Source: Anaerolineae bacterium
GTDB lineage: Bacteria; Chloroflexota; Anaerolineae; Aggregatilineales; Phototrophicaceae
Reading direction: 5' to 3'
DNA: 52,650 bases
NCBI GenBank assembly: GCA_016789005.1
Contig: JAEURA010000139.1
Location: 1-52,650 of the forward strand
A program made the translations under genes and the position numbers. The notes beneath the pieces are model-generated. The model searched no databases and was not told the DNA's origin. It saw only the letters and a program-made list of their open reading frames with translations. Positions 42,254 to 51,296 of the stretch are shown in pieces. Position 1 is the first letter of the stretch; every line of letters begins with the position of its first letter.

Positions 42254-43417
42254 CTAATATTGGACGGTTTCCCACCGTTCAGAGTCCCACGAGCGAATGA
42301 TGGCGTTCTCAACCTGCGCGACATCATAGGCGGCTTTCAAGCCGGGTTCGCCCTGCTGCCCTGTCACGATGCCGTCCAGGAAGTTGTACATCTCGATGAC
42401 TTTGAGATCGTCATAGCCGACATTCAAACCCCATGCCGGGTTGAAGCGATTATGGAACGGATGCGCCGGTCCGCTCAACAGCCGCAGATAGCCATCCTGT
42501 GCAGGGGTGGCATCATTGCGGCGCTGATAATGCAGCACGTTCATCTCTTCCATAGTCCACTTCAGCGCCCCTTTCGTGCCATGTACCTCAAAGGACATGT
42601 CGCACTTCGCGCCGTTGATCACCCGGCAGGCTTCGAGGATGCCCTGGACGCCGTTCACAAAACGGGCGATCACGCTGACGTAGTCCTCATTGGTCACATC
42701 CCCCTTCGGCTCATTCCCGGTGGCGACGTCATAGTGCGTGCCGACTCCCGGCTGCGGGATCGGGCGCTGTTTGATGAAGGTTTCACGGCTGGCGGTCAGT
42801 CTGCCGATGGGACCCACCAGCATGTGCGCCATATCGATGGCGTGCGACAGGAGGTCGCCCAATGTCCCCAATCCATGTTCGGCTTCGAAACGCCAGGACA
42901 GAAAGCCGTTTGGGTTCCCCGCATAGCCGTTCAGGAAGCGCCCGTGATAGTGCGTCAACGTCCCCAGTTCGCCCGATTCGATCAACTGTCTGGCGTACTG
43001 CACCAGCGGCGCCCAGCGATAGTTGTAGCCCACCCCGGTGATCACGCCGGCGTCGCGCGCCGCTTCGTAAGCGGCGATGGTCTGCTGCGGATCGCGCCCG
43101 ACGGGTTTCTCGCACAGGACATGTTTGCCCGCCGCCGCCGCCGCGCGCACCATTTCGAGATGCATCCCGTTCGGCGCAGTGATGTTGACCGCCTGCACCT
43201 CCGGGTGATCGATCACCTCTCGCCAGTGGGTTGTGGACTGCTCAAAGCCGAAGCGATCCTGTGAGCTTCTGGCGCGGTGTTCGACATCATCCGCGCAGAT
43301 GACCAGGCGCGGGCGAATGCCGCTGTCGTAAAACCGGTCCTTGATCTGGTTGTAGCCCCGGCTGTGCACCTGCCCCATCCAGCCCATGCCAATGACACCA
43401 ATGCCTATCGTGGTCAT
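42254..43417 (-). CDS. Gfo/Idh/MocA-family oxidoreductase of the inositol cluster
   Basis: 387 residues from ATG 43417 (AAAGGAG upstream). The Rossmann motif is [20 protein letters not shown]; the catalytic lysine lies in [15 protein letters not shown]; the second domain has [21 protein letters not shown]. It is longer than IolG and has a different core, so it may handle an inositol isomer, an inositol-derived keto compound, or another sugar. It is directly upstream of the iolE-like gene, consistent with making an inosose. Confidence 0.9.
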   Translation of the reverse strand: MTTIGIGVIGMGWMGQVHSRGYNQIKDRFYDSGIRPRLVICADDVEHRARSSQDRFGFEQSTTHWREVIDHPEVQAVNITAPNGMHLEMVRAAAAAGKHVLCEKPVGRDPQQTIAAYEAARDAGVITGVGYNYRWAPLVQYARQLIESGELGTLTHYHGRFLNGYAGNPNGFLSWRFEAEHGLGTLGDLLSHAIDMAHMLVGPIGRLTASRETFIKQRPIPQPGVGTHYDVATGNEPKGDVTNEDYVSVIARFVNGVQGILEACRVINGAKCDMSFEVHGTKGALKWTMEEMNVLHYQRRNDATPAQDGYLRLLSGPAHPFHNRFNPAWGLNVGYDDLKVIEMYNFLDGIVTGQQGEPGLKAAYDVAQVENAIIRSWDSERWETVQY

Positions 43418-43457
43418 GAACGACGCTCTCCTTTGAGCGTCTGAGTACGTGTTCAGG

Positions 43458-44285
43458 TCACTCAAAAACCGGCTCGTGCGTGCCATAGGGACCGTTGATC
43501 GTCTGGTCCCAATCGATCACCGAGCCGGTCACCATCGAAGCCATGTCACTGAGCAAATACGTCACCATCGGCGCGATGTCCTCCGGCAGCAGCAGCCGCT
43601 TGAACGGACGCGAAGCGTCGGCGGCTTCCAGCCAGTCCTCCGGCTTCCCGGTGGACATCTGCGTGACATGTTCGCCGGGGGTGTTCGTCCAGCCGATGTT
43701 CAGCGCGTTGACGCGAATCTGATAGGGTTGGAGCTGATAGGCGGCGTTCTTGGTCAGCGCCGAGAGCGCCGCCTTCGACGACGAATACGCCATCAGGTCG
43801 GGCTGACCGCCGTATGCCGACATGGTCTGAATGTTGACGATGCTGCCCTTGATGTCCTCGCGCCGCATGATGCGCACCGCGTCCTGCATCAGGATGAAGG
43901 GCGCGCGCACGTTCAGCGCAAACAGCCAGTCCCACAATTCGACGGTGGTCGTCTCCAGCGTTCCGCGTGTCGCATTGCCGGCGGAATTGACCAGTCCGTC
44001 GACGCGACCGAAACGCGCATCGCACGCCCGCATCACCGCGCGGCAGTCTTCGGCGCTCGCCAAATCCGCTTTGACGAACAACGCCTGTGCGCCGATCTCC
44101 TCCAGCGACTTCACGACCGCCGCCCCTTTGTCTTCGCTCCGCCCGCAGATCACGATCCCCGCCGCGCCGAGATACGCCGCCCGCTGGGCGAAGGCTTCGC
44201 CCTGACCCTGTGTGCTGCCGGTGATCACCAGCACTTTGCCGTCGAGCCGTCCTTCGTTTGGCAAAGGTTGAAAACGTGCCTGCAT
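43458..44285 (-). CDS. Short-chain dehydrogenase/reductase
   Basis: 275 residues from ATG 44285 (GAGGG eight bases upstream); ATG 44306 is an alternative with no ribosome site. SDR motifs: [14 protein letters not shown] for NAD(P) binding, NSAGNATRG, catalytic Ser in MSAYGG and YSSSK, then [14 protein letters not shown]. It probably oxidises or reduces a sugar or polyol hydroxyl. It sits between the ABC transporter genes and the Gfo/Idh gene, on the same strand, and is preceded by a MITE-like element. Confidence 0.92.
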   Translation of the reverse strand: MQARFQPLPNEGRLDGKVLVITGSTQGQGEAFAQRAAYLGAAGIVICGRSEDKGAAVVKSLEEIGAQALFVKADLASAEDCRAVMRACDARFGRVDGLVNSAGNATRGTLETTTVELWDWLFALNVRAPFILMQDAVRIMRREDIKGSIVNIQTMSAYGGQPDLMAYSSSKAALSALTKNAAYQLQPYQIRVNALNIGWTNTPGEHVTQMSTGKPEDWLEAADASRPFKRLLLPEDIAPMVTYLLSDMASMVTGSVIDWDQTINGPYGTHEPVFE

Positions 44286-44354
44286 CCTGAAGTCCCTCAC
44301 TGTCATCGAAGAGCAGAGAACCGGCGCATCGCCGCTGCAAATCCTCTGGCGCAG

Positions 44355-44377
44355 GGGCGAGCCGGTGGCTCGCCCGC
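44355..44377. repeat. GGGGCGAGCCGGTGGCTCGCCC palindrome
   Basis: A G/C-rich near-perfect palindrome (GGGCGAGCC, GGTGGCTCGCCC) adjoining the MITE-like element. Related pieces occur at about 40088-40109 and 48971-48995, so it is a small dispersed repeat. Confidence 0.55.
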
Positions 44378-44378
44378 T

Positions 44379-44520
44379 CAGCGAATCACGAAAGTGCATC
44401 CCCACTCCTAAATCCCCTCCCCACTGCATGGAGAGGGGACCTTCCTGACCCGTTATGCCACCTCTCTACTACGTGGAGAGGGGGTTGGGGGTGAGGATAT
44501 TGAAATCGGTGATTCACTGA
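44379..44520. mobile_element. MITE-like element, 142 bp, copy 1
   Basis: The left end TCAGCGAATCAC (44379-44390) matches the reverse complement of the right end GTGATTCACTGA (44509-44520) at 11 of 12 bases. The interior has TCCCCACTCCTAAATCCCC, a hairpin around GCATGGAGAGGGGA, the phrase CCTGACCCGTTATG and a second GGAGAGGGGG motif. Related copies are at 52391-52502 and 52546-52650. No coding frame is present, so it would need a transposase elsewhere. Confidence 0.7.
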
Positions 44521-44523
44521 CGC

Positions 44524-45321
44524 TCACTTCTGAACATCGCGCCGGGCGAATTCGTCCAGTTCATGTTTCAGCGCGTCCAGTTCTTCCGAGCCGGACATGG
44601 CGCGCACCAGCACATCGCGGTCCAGCCCTTCTTTGTGCCATGCGCCGTAGATGCGCCCGCGCCTCAGGATGACGAAACGGTCGCCCACGACAAACGCATG
44701 ATGTGGGTTATGCGAGATGAAGATGACGCCCAGTCCTCGGGCTTTCGCCTGAACCACATACTTGAGGACGACGCCCGCCTGCTTGACGCCCAGGGCAGCC
44801 GTTGGCTCGTCCAGGATGAGGACTTTTGCGCCGTGATAGACCGCCCGGGCGATTGCCAGCGATTGGCGTTCGCCGCCGGACATCGTGCCGACAGGCTGCT
44901 CCGGGTCACGGATGAAGATGCCCATCTTGCCCAGCTCCTCCTTCACCGTACGCTTGGCGAAGGCGATATCGTAACGCCGGAACGGTCCCCGACCGATCTC
45001 CGGTTCTGATCCCAGGAAGAAGTTGCGCCAGATCGACATCAGCGGGACCATCGCCAGGTCCTGATACACGGTGGCGATCCCGGCAGCCAGCGCTTCACGC
45101 GGGGAAGCAAATGAAGTGGGCTTTCCCTGAAACAGATACTCGCCTTCAGTCGGTCGGTGAAAGCCGGAGAGGATCTTGATCAGCGTCGATTTGCCTGCGC
45201 CGTTGTCGCCAAGCAGACAGGTCACTTCGCCGGTGTAGATTTCGGTCGAGATGCCGCGCAGCGCGATGACCGTGCCGAACTGCTTGGAGATGTGTTTGAG
45301 CTGGATGATCGGTTCGTTCAT
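44524..45321 (-). CDS. CUT2-type sugar ABC transporter ATPase, single domain
   Basis: 265 residues. Walker [11 protein letters not shown]-loop [13 protein letters not shown], signature [18 protein letters not shown], Walker [14 protein letters not shown]-loop [13 protein letters not shown]2 systems such as RbsA normally have two fused ABC domains of about 500 residues; this is a single domain of the FrcA kind and would act as a homodimer. It overlaps the permease gene by 4 bases (ATGA). Inositol or a related polyol is the likely cargo from cluster context. Confidence 0.92.
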   Translation of the reverse strand: MNEPIIQLKHISKQFGTVIALRGISTEIYTGEVTCLLGDNGAGKSTLIKILSGFHRPTEGEYLFQGKPTSFASPREALAAGIATVYQDLAMVPLMSIWRNFFLGSEPEIGRGPFRRYDIAFAKRTVKEELGKMGIFIRDPEQPVGTMSGGERQSLAIARAVYHGAKVLILDEPTAALGVKQAGVVLKYVVQAKARGLGVIFISHNPHHAFVVGDRFVILRRGRIYGAWHKEGLDRDVLVRAMSGSEELDALKHELDEFARRDVQK

Positions 45322-46409
45322 GAGGGGCTCTCCGGATGACTCCGCACAGGCTCCGGCTCAGGCGGCGCTTTCGGGGTATGAACTTCGGCGGCTTTCTTCT
45401 GCGTGTAGGTGTTGAGCAGCACCGCCACCAGCAGCATGATTCCCAGGAAACTGAAGAACCAGTCGGTATCCCAGCCGGCGAAGGTGATGCCGACGCGGGT
45501 GATGCCGAAGATCATCGCGCCGATGGAAGCGCCGATGACCGAGCCATAGCCCCCGGTCAGGCGGCAGCCGCCGATCACCGCCGCGATGATGAACACGAAT
45601 TCCTGCCCGACGCCCTGACTGGACAGCGCCGAGCGCAGCCGAAAGGCGGTCATCATCCCGACCAGCCAGGCGGCTCCGGCGGTGGTCATGAACAGACCGA
45701 TTTTCACCGCCTTGACAGGGACGCCGCTCGCGCGGGCGGCATCCGGGTTGCCGCCCACCGCGAAGATCCAGCTGCCCACTTTGGTGCGCAGCAGAATCCA
45801 TGAGGCGATCAGCGCGATGACGATCCACCAGATCAGCGAGGTGCGGAAGGTCGCCCCCGCGAACTGAAACTCGGTGTCAAAAAGAGTCCGGGCGAGTTCG
45901 AAGCCGGGAATCGTATCGATGCCGGCGACGCGCACCTGATTGGTGACCAGACGGGTGACGCCGACGTTGACGCCGCGAAAGACGAAGAAGGTCGCCAGGG
46001 TGATGATGAAGCTGGGCAGTTTCGTCTTCACCACCATGTAGCCGTTGACGAACCCGACCAGCATGGCGAAGGCGAAGGAGATGACAATCGCCACCCACAG
46101 ATTGACCCCAGCGTGTACCGCCAGCAGCCCGACGAGCAGCCCGGTCGTCCCGGTCATGACGCCGGAGGAAAGGTCAAATTCGCCGCCAATCATGAGCAAG
46201 CCAACCGCGACCGCCATGATCCCCAGGGTGGCTGCGGGATCGAGCACGCGGGAAAGACCGACAATATTTGGAAAAACATCCGGGCTGATCAGCGAGAAGA
46301 AAATGAATACGACCGCTGCGCCCACCAGCGCGCCGATTTCAGGACTGGCGACCACTTTGCGAAACAACCCTACTCTGATACGGCGGTCGTCGTCAGTTTT
46401 CGCAAGCAT
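45318..46409 (-). CDS. CUT2-type sugar ABC transporter permease
   Basis: 363 residues, hydrophobic with about ten helices, and RbsC/FrcC landmarks: [80 protein letters not shown] and [35 protein letters not shown]. The cytoplasmic tail is Pro/Glu-rich. It pairs with the downstream ATPase and the upstream binding protein in a probable inositol/ribose-class importer. Confidence 0.93.
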   Translation of the reverse strand: MLAKTDDDRRIRVGLFRKVVASPEIGALVGAAVVFIFFSLISPDVFPNIVGLSRVLDPAATLGIMAVAVGLLMIGGEFDLSSGVMTGTTGLLVGLLAVHAGVNLWVAIVISFAFAMLVGFVNGYMVVKTKLPSFIITLATFFVFRGVNVGVTRLVTNQVRVAGIDTIPGFELARTLFDTEFQFAGATFRTSLIWWIVIALIASWILLRTKVGSWIFAVGGNPDAARASGVPVKAVKIGLFMTTAGAAWLVGMMTAFRLRSALSSQGVGQEFVFIIAAVIGGCRLTGGYGSVIGASIGAMIFGITRVGITFAGWDTDWFFSFLGIMLLVAVLLNTYTQKKAAEVHTPKAPPEPEPVRSHPESPS

Positions 46410-46431
46410 AATTCACCTAGTTCCTAATGGG

Positions 46432-46460
46432 GGGAGACAGCGTCGCTGACGCTGTCTCCC
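46432..46460 (-). promoter_or_regulatory. Strong stem-loop between binding-protein and permease genes
   Basis: GGGAGACAGCGTC (46432-46444) pairs perfectly with GACGCTGTCTCCC (46448-46460) across a 3-base loop, 13 bp of stem, starting 21 bases after the binding-protein stop on the minus strand. No T-run follows. It probably protects the binding-protein mRNA or attenuates read-through. Confidence 0.75.
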
Positions 46461-46481
46461 GGCTCATGACAGATGAAATGC

Positions 46482-47429
46482 TTAACGAGTACCGGCAGCC
46501 GACAGAGCAATCACCGAGGCGGCGTTGCTGGCATCCACGAAACCGGGTCCCGTCAGAACAGGCAGCCCACCGCCGACGGTATTGGCGTTGGTGTTGTACA
46601 GGTTCAGGAAGATGATCGGCAGGTAGCCCTGGAGATACTGCTGCTGGTCGATAGCGAACGCCACCTGACCATCGACAATCGCCTGAAGGATGGTCGGGCT
46701 GAGATCGAAGGTCGCCAGCACCTGGCTGGAGCCTGCGGCGGCAATCGCGTCGCGCGCTGCCACGCCGACATCAGGGTTCAGCGTGATGATGGCGTCGATG
46801 CTGCTGTCCGCCGTCAGCTTGTCCTGAATGGTGCTGGTCGTGCCCGCGAGGTCGTTCACGCCGGTCGAAGCCACGTTAAAGCGATCCACCGTGCCGCTGA
46901 AGCTGTCGGCGACGCCGTCGCAGCGCTGTTCCAGACCGATGTTGCCCTCTTCATGGATCACGCACAGGACATGCGACACGCCCATGTCATTGAAGCGCAG
47001 CCCGGAACCCTGTCCAGCCACGAATTCCGTCTGACCCACATGGGTGATCGCGCCGAGTTCGCGGAACACGTCGACGCCCGAATTCAGCGTCACGACGGGG
47101 ATACCCGCCTCTACCGCATGCCCGACAGCGTCGCGCAGCGCATCCGGGTTGGCGAGAGAAACCGCCAGACCATCCACGCCTTGAGCGATGCAGTCTTCGA
47201 TGAACTGCGCCTGCTGCACCGGATCAAGGCTTCCGACGGCAGTCAGGTCTGCGCCGACCTGAGCGGCTGCCGCCTGAGCGCCGGCTGTCGCCACGTTCCA
47301 GAACGAACCGGCAGGATCGCTGTGAATGACGTAGCAGAAGGAGAGTCCGTCCTGAGCCATCACCGCAGAGACGCTCAAGCCAAAGAAAGCCATTACCAGC
47401 AAGGAGAAAATGAGGATTCGGGTTTTCAC
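46482..47429 (-). CDS. Sugar-binding protein of a CUT2-type ABC transporter
   Basis: 315 residues from GTG 47429, chosen for the GGAGG seven bases upstream and because the signal peptide (VKTRILIFSLLVMAFFGLS, cleavage near VMAQD) then starts correctly. The mature protein is of the RbsB/periplasmic-binding type: FCYVIHSDPAGSFWNVATAGAQAAAAQVGADL, FIEDCIAQGVDGLAVSLANPDALRDAV, AGIPVVTLNSG and IDAIITLNPDVGVAARDAI. The first gene of the importer, placed in the inositol cluster, it likely binds inositol or a related sugar. Confidence 0.92.
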   Translation of the reverse strand: MKTRILIFSLLVMAFFGLSVSAVMAQDGLSFCYVIHSDPAGSFWNVATAGAQAAAAQVGADLTAVGSLDPVQQAQFIEDCIAQGVDGLAVSLANPDALRDAVGHAVEAGIPVVTLNSGVDVFRELGAITHVGQTEFVAGQGSGLRFNDMGVSHVLCVIHEEGNIGLEQRCDGVADSFSGTVDRFNVASTGVNDLAGTTSTIQDKLTADSSIDAIITLNPDVGVAARDAIAAAGSSQVLATFDLSPTILQAIVDGQVAFAIDQQQYLQGYLPIIFLNLYNTNANTVGGGLPVLTGPGFVDASNAASVIALSAAGTR

Positions 47430-47537
47430 TGTCAAACCTCCGTTGTAGTTAAGAAATCGGCTTCTGGGGCAGCAACCTGTAGGACAATCACCAATCATTC
47501 ACCTCCTCACTTCTGCATCACCGTCGTTCGTCAAACA

Positions 47538-47562
47538 CAGATCAGGCATTCCCTCTGATCTG
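47538..47562. promoter_or_regulatory. Inverted repeat CAGATCAG-N9-CTGATCTG upstream of the importer operon
   Basis: Perfect 8-bp arms at 47538-47545 and 47555-47562, 109 bases upstream of the GTG start of the binding-protein gene. It could be a regulator site or part of the RNA leader. I find no convincing sigma-70 promoter in the 272-base gap. Confidence 0.4.
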
Positions 47563-47602
47563 GTCTCACGCAAAATCGGACTGGAAGCGACCCGGATGCA
47601 CT

Positions 47603-47621
47603 GTCGGCAACTATTGCCGAC
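47603..47621. promoter_or_regulatory. Inverted repeat GTCGGCAA-CTA-TTGCCGAC
   Basis: Perfect 8-bp arms (47603-47610 and 47614-47621) with a 3-base centre, 81 bases after the RmlD-like stop and 174 bases before the binding-protein start. No T-run follows on the minus strand. Operator or weak terminator are both possible. Confidence 0.4.
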
Positions 47622-47701
47622 GCGCCTATCTCTCGCCGGTGCAGATCGCTGCGCTCCCAACGCCGGGCATCTTCATTATGACCATATCCGGCGGAAATGG
47701 G

Positions 47702-48652
47702 CTAGATCGCCCCGGTTTCGACCTGCTGCCGATAGTTGCGCACCAGCGCACGGGCATCCAGGAGCGGGCGATTCAACTGGCTCGCCGTCCAGGCGGCAGA
47801 CAGGCTGGTATCTCTCGGGATTCGTATACCTGCTAATTCGGGCTGGGGCGGAGCCGCGCCCTCGCGAACGACGGAGGGATCATAGCCGAACGCCTCGGCA
47901 ACGAGCTGAGCGAACTCCATGCGACCGATGCTTTCGCCGCCTGTACAATGGAAAATTCCCTGAAGATCGCGCGTCGCCAGCCGCATGATCTGCGCCGCCG
48001 ATTCGCTCGCCAGCGAGGGCGTCGCGCGGACATTGATGTCGTCGCCCATCCACACCGTGAACGTCCCGTCGCGGCGCAGCCCGGAAAGCACAGCGGTGGT
48101 GAAATGTCCGAAGCCGGCGTTCTGCGTCTGTTCCTCGTCGCGCCGCAGCCAGTGGATGCCGTTGACCCCCGCCACCCGCGCGACCGCGCCGTTCTGCGCG
48201 CGCTCGGCGATCACCCGTTCGCTCGCCACCTTCAGCACGCCGTAGTAGTTCACCGGATTAGGCGGCGTGGATTCATCGGCGACCGCCTGCGTTCCGTCGA
48301 AAATCCAGTCGGTGGACACCATGATGATCTTGCAGCCGACTTCATTCGCCGCATCGGTCAGGTGATGCGTTGCTTCGACATAGGACCGCCATGCCAGCTT
48401 GCGGTCGCGATACATCAGCGGAAGGTCGTTCAGGATGGCGCTGTGGACGATCACATCCGGTTGAAAGGCGCGCACCGCGTTGAGCACGGACGCGCGGTTG
48501 CCCATATCGATTACCCCATAGGCGAAGTCGATGGGCGACTCAGACCGCCAGGTGTTGACGGTGGTGAAGATTTCCGCGTCGTACTGCTCGCGCGCCACGC
48601 GGATGATGTTGCTGCCCAGAAAACCGGTCCCGCCGGTCAGAAACAGTCGCAT
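47702..48652 (-). CDS. RmlD-like NAD(P)-dependent sugar reductase/epimerase (extended SDR)
   Basis: 316 residues. It starts MRLFLTGGTGFLGSNIIRVAREQ, has DVIVHSAILND, MVSTDWIFDGTQAVADE and the catalytic YYGVLKVASERV (Tyr-x-x-x-Lys), then GIFHCTGGESIGRMEFAQLVAEAFG. The pattern is that of dTDP-4-dehydrorhamnose reductase-type extended SDRs. In the absence of other rhamnose genes it may act on free sugars or inositol derivatives. It is the gene just before the importer operon, with a 272-base gap, so it may be transcribed with the iolG group. Confidence 0.9.
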   Translation of the reverse strand: MRLFLTGGTGFLGSNIIRVAREQYDAEIFTTVNTWRSESPIDFAYGVIDMGNRASVLNAVRAFQPDVIVHSAILNDLPLMYRDRKLAWRSYVEATHHLTDAANEVGCKIIMVSTDWIFDGTQAVADESTPPNPVNYYGVLKVASERVIAERAQNGAVARVAGVNGIHWLRRDEEQTQNAGFGHFTTAVLSGLRRDGTFTVWMGDDINVRATPSLASESAAQIMRLATRDLQGIFHCTGGESIGRMEFAQLVAEAFGYDPSVVREGAAPPQPELAGIRIPRDTSLSAAWTASQLNRPLLDARALVRNYRQQVETGAI

Positions 48653-48700
48653 TGTCGGGTATTCCCTTCAGATTGATCGATCAGTCGTGGGAACGAGCAT

Positions 48701-48943
48701 CAGGCTAGGGTCTGCAAACTGTTCACCTCACCCCGTTTCGCTGCCCTCAACCGCCCTCAGCAAATCAGGCTAGGGTCTGCAAACTGTTCACCTCACCCCG
48801 TTTCGCTGCGCTCAACCGCCCTTCAGCAAATCAGGCTAGGGTCTGCAAACTGTTCACCTCACCCCGTTTCGCTGCGCTCAACCGCCCCTCTCCAATTGGA
48901 GAGGGGCAGGGGGTGAGGTTGTGTGAAAATCGGGTTTGCAGAC
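48701..48943. repeat. Tandem and palindromic GTCTGCAAAC repeats between iolG and the RmlD-like gene
   Basis: Three near-identical units start at 48701, 48766 and 48832 (65 and 66 base periods), each beginning CAGGCTAGGGTCTGCAAAC and running through TTCACCTCACCCCGTTTCGCTGC. The third is a complete MITE-like element: GTCTGCAAAC at 48841-48850, a 24-bp perfect palindrome at 48884-48907 (CCCCTCTCC / GGAGAGGGG core) and GTTTGCAGAC at 48934-48943. Together they fill most of the 388-base gap 48653-49040; the remainder (48944-49040) contains a G/C-rich palindrome remnant and no gene. Confidence 0.8.
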
Positions 48944-49040
48944 ACGCTCTAAAGTCTCTTTTCAACTCGACGGGCGATCCGGCGGCTCATCCCTACGCCC
49001 CATTTCCCGGAGGGACCGCCGAATGCATCCGAGATGCGGC

Positions 49041-50051
49041 TCAGGTCACCTCGCTCAGCTTCACGCGGCGCTTTTCCCGCAGCGATGTCGTCGCCGCGAT
49101 CCCCATCACGAGGGGAATCCTGCCATCCAGACCGCTGATCGGCGTCGGGCTGTCGGTCTCGACCGCCCTGATGAAGTCGCGCATTTCATCCATGTAGGTC
49201 TGGCGGTAGATGTCCAGAAAGGCGAAATACGGCTTGGCAGAAGAGGTCTGCTCGGCGCTGGAGACGGCGACGCTGTTCGGGAACGTGTTGTCGCACTTCG
49301 CGACCCCCTTCGAACCGAACACTTCCAGCCGTTGATCGTATCCGTAGACCGCCTCGCGGCTGTTGTCGATCACCGTGATCGCGCCGTTCTCGTGCTGCAT
49401 GACGACCACCGCCGTATCGACATCGCCGGCGTCGGCAAAGCCGGGGTTGATCAGCACAGCTCCCGTCGCCGAAACCTCGGCGACTTCGCTGCCCACGACA
49501 TAGCGCGCCATGTCGAAGTCATGAATCGTCATATCCAGGAAGATGCCGCCGGAGACTCTGACGTACTCGATGGGAGGCGGCGCAGAATCGCGGCTGGTGA
49601 TTCGGATGAGGTGCGGCTGCCCGATCTCGCCGCTGTGCACCAGTTCCTTGATGCGCCGGAAATTGGGATGGTAGCGGCGGTTGAAGCCGACCATCAGTTT
49701 GACCCCGGCTTTCGCGACGGCTTCCAGCGCCGCGTCGATGCTCGCCAGATCAAGGGCGATCGGTTTCTCGCAGAAGATGTGCTTGCCGGCGCGCGCCGCA
49801 TCGATGATCAGGCTGGCGTGCGAATCGGTGCTGGAACAGATGGCGACGGCTTGGATGCTGTCATCCTCAAGGAGTTCCTGGGTGCTGGAAGCCACACGCG
49901 GAATGTGATAGCGCGCCGCGCACTGTTGGGCGCTGTCCAGACGGACATCCGTCACGGTGCTGAGATGTGCTTCAGGGACATGCAAGGCGATAGTCTCGGC
50001 GTGGATTCTGCCGATCCTGCCCGTTCCGATCAAACCGATATTCAACGTCAT
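49041..50051 (-). CDS. iolG: Inositol 2-dehydrogenase IolG
   Basis: 336 residues from ATG 50051; ATG 50060 is possible too. The match to IolG is strong: LNIGLIGTGRIGRIHAETIALHVPEAHL, AGKHIFCEKPIALDLASIDAALEAV, KLMVGFNRRYHPNFRRIKELVHSGEIGQPHLIRITSRD and GGIFLDMTIHDFDMARYVVG, carrying the catalytic Lys, Asp and His. It oxidises myo-inositol to scyllo-inosose with NAD, the first step of the pathway completed by the other genes here. An operator TGCAACCGGTTGCA lies 19 bases upstream of the start. Confidence 0.94.
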   Translation of the reverse strand: MTLNIGLIGTGRIGRIHAETIALHVPEAHLSTVTDVRLDSAQQCAARYHIPRVASSTQELLEDDSIQAVAICSSTDSHASLIIDAARAGKHIFCEKPIALDLASIDAALEAVAKAGVKLMVGFNRRYHPNFRRIKELVHSGEIGQPHLIRITSRDSAPPPIEYVRVSGGIFLDMTIHDFDMARYVVGSEVAEVSATGAVLINPGFADAGDVDTAVVVMQHENGAITVIDNSREAVYGYDQRLEVFGSKGVAKCDNTFPNSVAVSSAEQTSSAKPYFAFLDIYRQTYMDEMRDFIRAVETDSPTPISGLDGRIPLVMGIAATTSLREKRRVKLSEVT

Positions 50052-50069
50052 TCGTTCCATCCCATTTGA

Positions 50070-50083
50070 TGCAACCGGTTGCA
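50070..50083. promoter_or_regulatory. LacI-type operator upstream of iolG
   Basis: Perfect 14-bp palindrome TGCAACCGGTTGCA between the lacI-type stop and the iolG start. It is identical in core to the site in front of the LacI-type gene (51138-51155), indicating that the regulator controls iolG as well as itself. Confidence 0.75.
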
Positions 50084-50106
50084 CTCTCGCGCAAATGAAG
50101 GACCGG

Positions 50107-51108
50107 TCAGTGTTGCAGGCGCTTTGTGGAATCTCTTACGACGAGTTCGCAGTCCAGGATCTCGTTTTCGACTTCCTCCTGGTTCAGAATGCTCGCCAGC
50201 ATTTCTACCGCCCTTCTGCCCATTTGCAGCTTTGGCTGCCGCACCGTCGTCAGCGCCGGAATGGCATACTGCGCTTCGTCGATGTCGTCGAAGCCCACCA
50301 CGCTCAGCGCGTCCGGCGCGGGCACACCCAGCTTCCGCAGCTTCGCCTGAAGACCGACTGCGATCCGGTCGTTATAGCAGAACGCCGCCGTCACCCCGGA
50401 CTGCATGACCGACTCGGCGGCGGCGAATCCAATCTCAAAGTCTTGCAGCGTGGTTTCCCTCATTCGCAGTTCCGGCAGCGGCTTCAAGCCAGACTCCACC
50501 AGCACATCGCAGTAAGCGCGGTAGCGCTTTTCGCTGGATCGCGGGCGGTCTGTGCAGGCGATGTAGCCGATCCGCTGATGTCCGCTGTTCACAAGATGCT
50601 GCACCGCCAACCGCGCCCCTTCGTAATCATCAATGCTCACCGAGTGGAAGGCTGCATGTGCCACCTGCTCGTTGATGAGGATGACCGGAATTTCAATGCT
50701 CTGCTGTGCGCGCGAATAGATCGTCTTCATGTGCGAAGAGCTGACGATGATGCCGTCCACCCGGCGGCGCTGAAAAGACTGCATCACCGCATATTCACGC
50801 TCGCGGTCATTGCGGGCGGTGCTCAGAATCAGGCTGAACCCACGCTCGTACGCCGCCAGTTCGACACCCTCGATCACCTGCCAGATGAACGGGTTGGCGG
50901 AATGGGTGATCACCATCCCAATGGTGTTGGTCCGATTGAGGCTCAAACTCTGCGCGACGTAATTTGGCACGTAGCCGAGTTCCTGCGCCACATGCCAGAC
51001 ACGTTCGCGGGTGGCTTCGCTGATGAGAGCGCTGTTGCGCAACGCGCGCGAGACTGTAGAACGAGACACCTGCGCCCGCCGCGCGACTTCATCAATCGTG
51101 ACTGACAT
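50107..51108 (-). CDS. LacI-family repressor of the inositol genes
   Basis: 333 residues from ATG 51108. The helix-turn-helix reads TIDEVARRAQVSRSTVSRALRNSALISEATRERV, followed by the hinge (YVPNYVAQSLSLNRTNTIGMVI) and the sugar-binding sensor (PVILINEQVAHAAFHSVSIDDYEGARLAV, HQRIGYIAC, ALSVVGFDDIDEAQYAIPALTTVRQP). It lies directly upstream of iolG on the same strand (55 bases) and has operators before both genes. It is probably released by inositol or a breakdown product. An ATG at 51144 would extend the N-terminus into the operator and is not preferred. Confidence 0.92.
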   Translation of the reverse strand: MSVTIDEVARRAQVSRSTVSRALRNSALISEATRERVWHVAQELGYVPNYVAQSLSLNRTNTIGMVITHSANPFIWQVIEGVELAAYERGFSLILSTARNDREREYAVMQSFQRRRVDGIIVSSSHMKTIYSRAQQSIEIPVILINEQVAHAAFHSVSIDDYEGARLAVQHLVNSGHQRIGYIACTDRPRSSEKRYRAYCDVLVESGLKPLPELRMRETTLQDFEIGFAAAESVMQSGVTAAFCYNDRIAVGLQAKLRKLGVPAPDALSVVGFDDIDEAQYAIPALTTVRQPKLQMGRRAVEMLASILNQEEVENEILDCELVVRDSTKRLQH

Positions 51109-51137
51109 CAAAAGCCCAGCATTCCAAATCAACAATC

Positions 51138-51203
51138 GATGCAACCGGTTGCATCTATCGTAGCAGCACTGCGTTTTCTGTCAACAATGTGAAGCGCTTC
51201 ACA
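51138..51203 (-). promoter_or_regulatory. Promoter and two palindromic operators of the LacI-type gene
   Basis: On the minus strand TTGACA (51184-51179), a 16-base spacer and TACGAT (51162-51157) form a promoter. The perfect 18-bp palindrome GATGCAACCGGTTGCATC (51138-51155) begins two bases after the -10, consistent with autorepression. A different perfect palindrome, TGTGAAGCGCTTCACA (51188-51203), lies just upstream of the -35 and looks like a site for a second LacI-type or catabolite regulator. Confidence 0.75.
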
Positions 51204-51205
51204 AC

Positions 51206-51247
51206 CCTCACCCGCCCGCCGGGCAGATGCTCGGCAGGCGGGTGAGG
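51206..51247. repeat. Hairpin repeat CCTCACCCGCC / GGCGGGTGAGG
   Basis: CCTCACCCGCC near 51207 and GGCGGGTGAGG near 51237 form a stem with inner GCCGGGCAGATGCTCGGC-like complementarity. It lies after the third Gfo/Idh stop (51297), where it could end that transcript. No T-run is seen. Confidence 0.5.
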
Positions 51248-51296
51248 GAGAGGATTAGCGGCGTTGTTCTCGTTGGGGGGAGGTGTGTCGTCGCGC

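Noticed and set aside
48701..48890. CRISPR-like array
   Set aside because: The three units of 65-66 bases repeat over their whole length, with no variable spacers, and end in a MITE-like palindrome.
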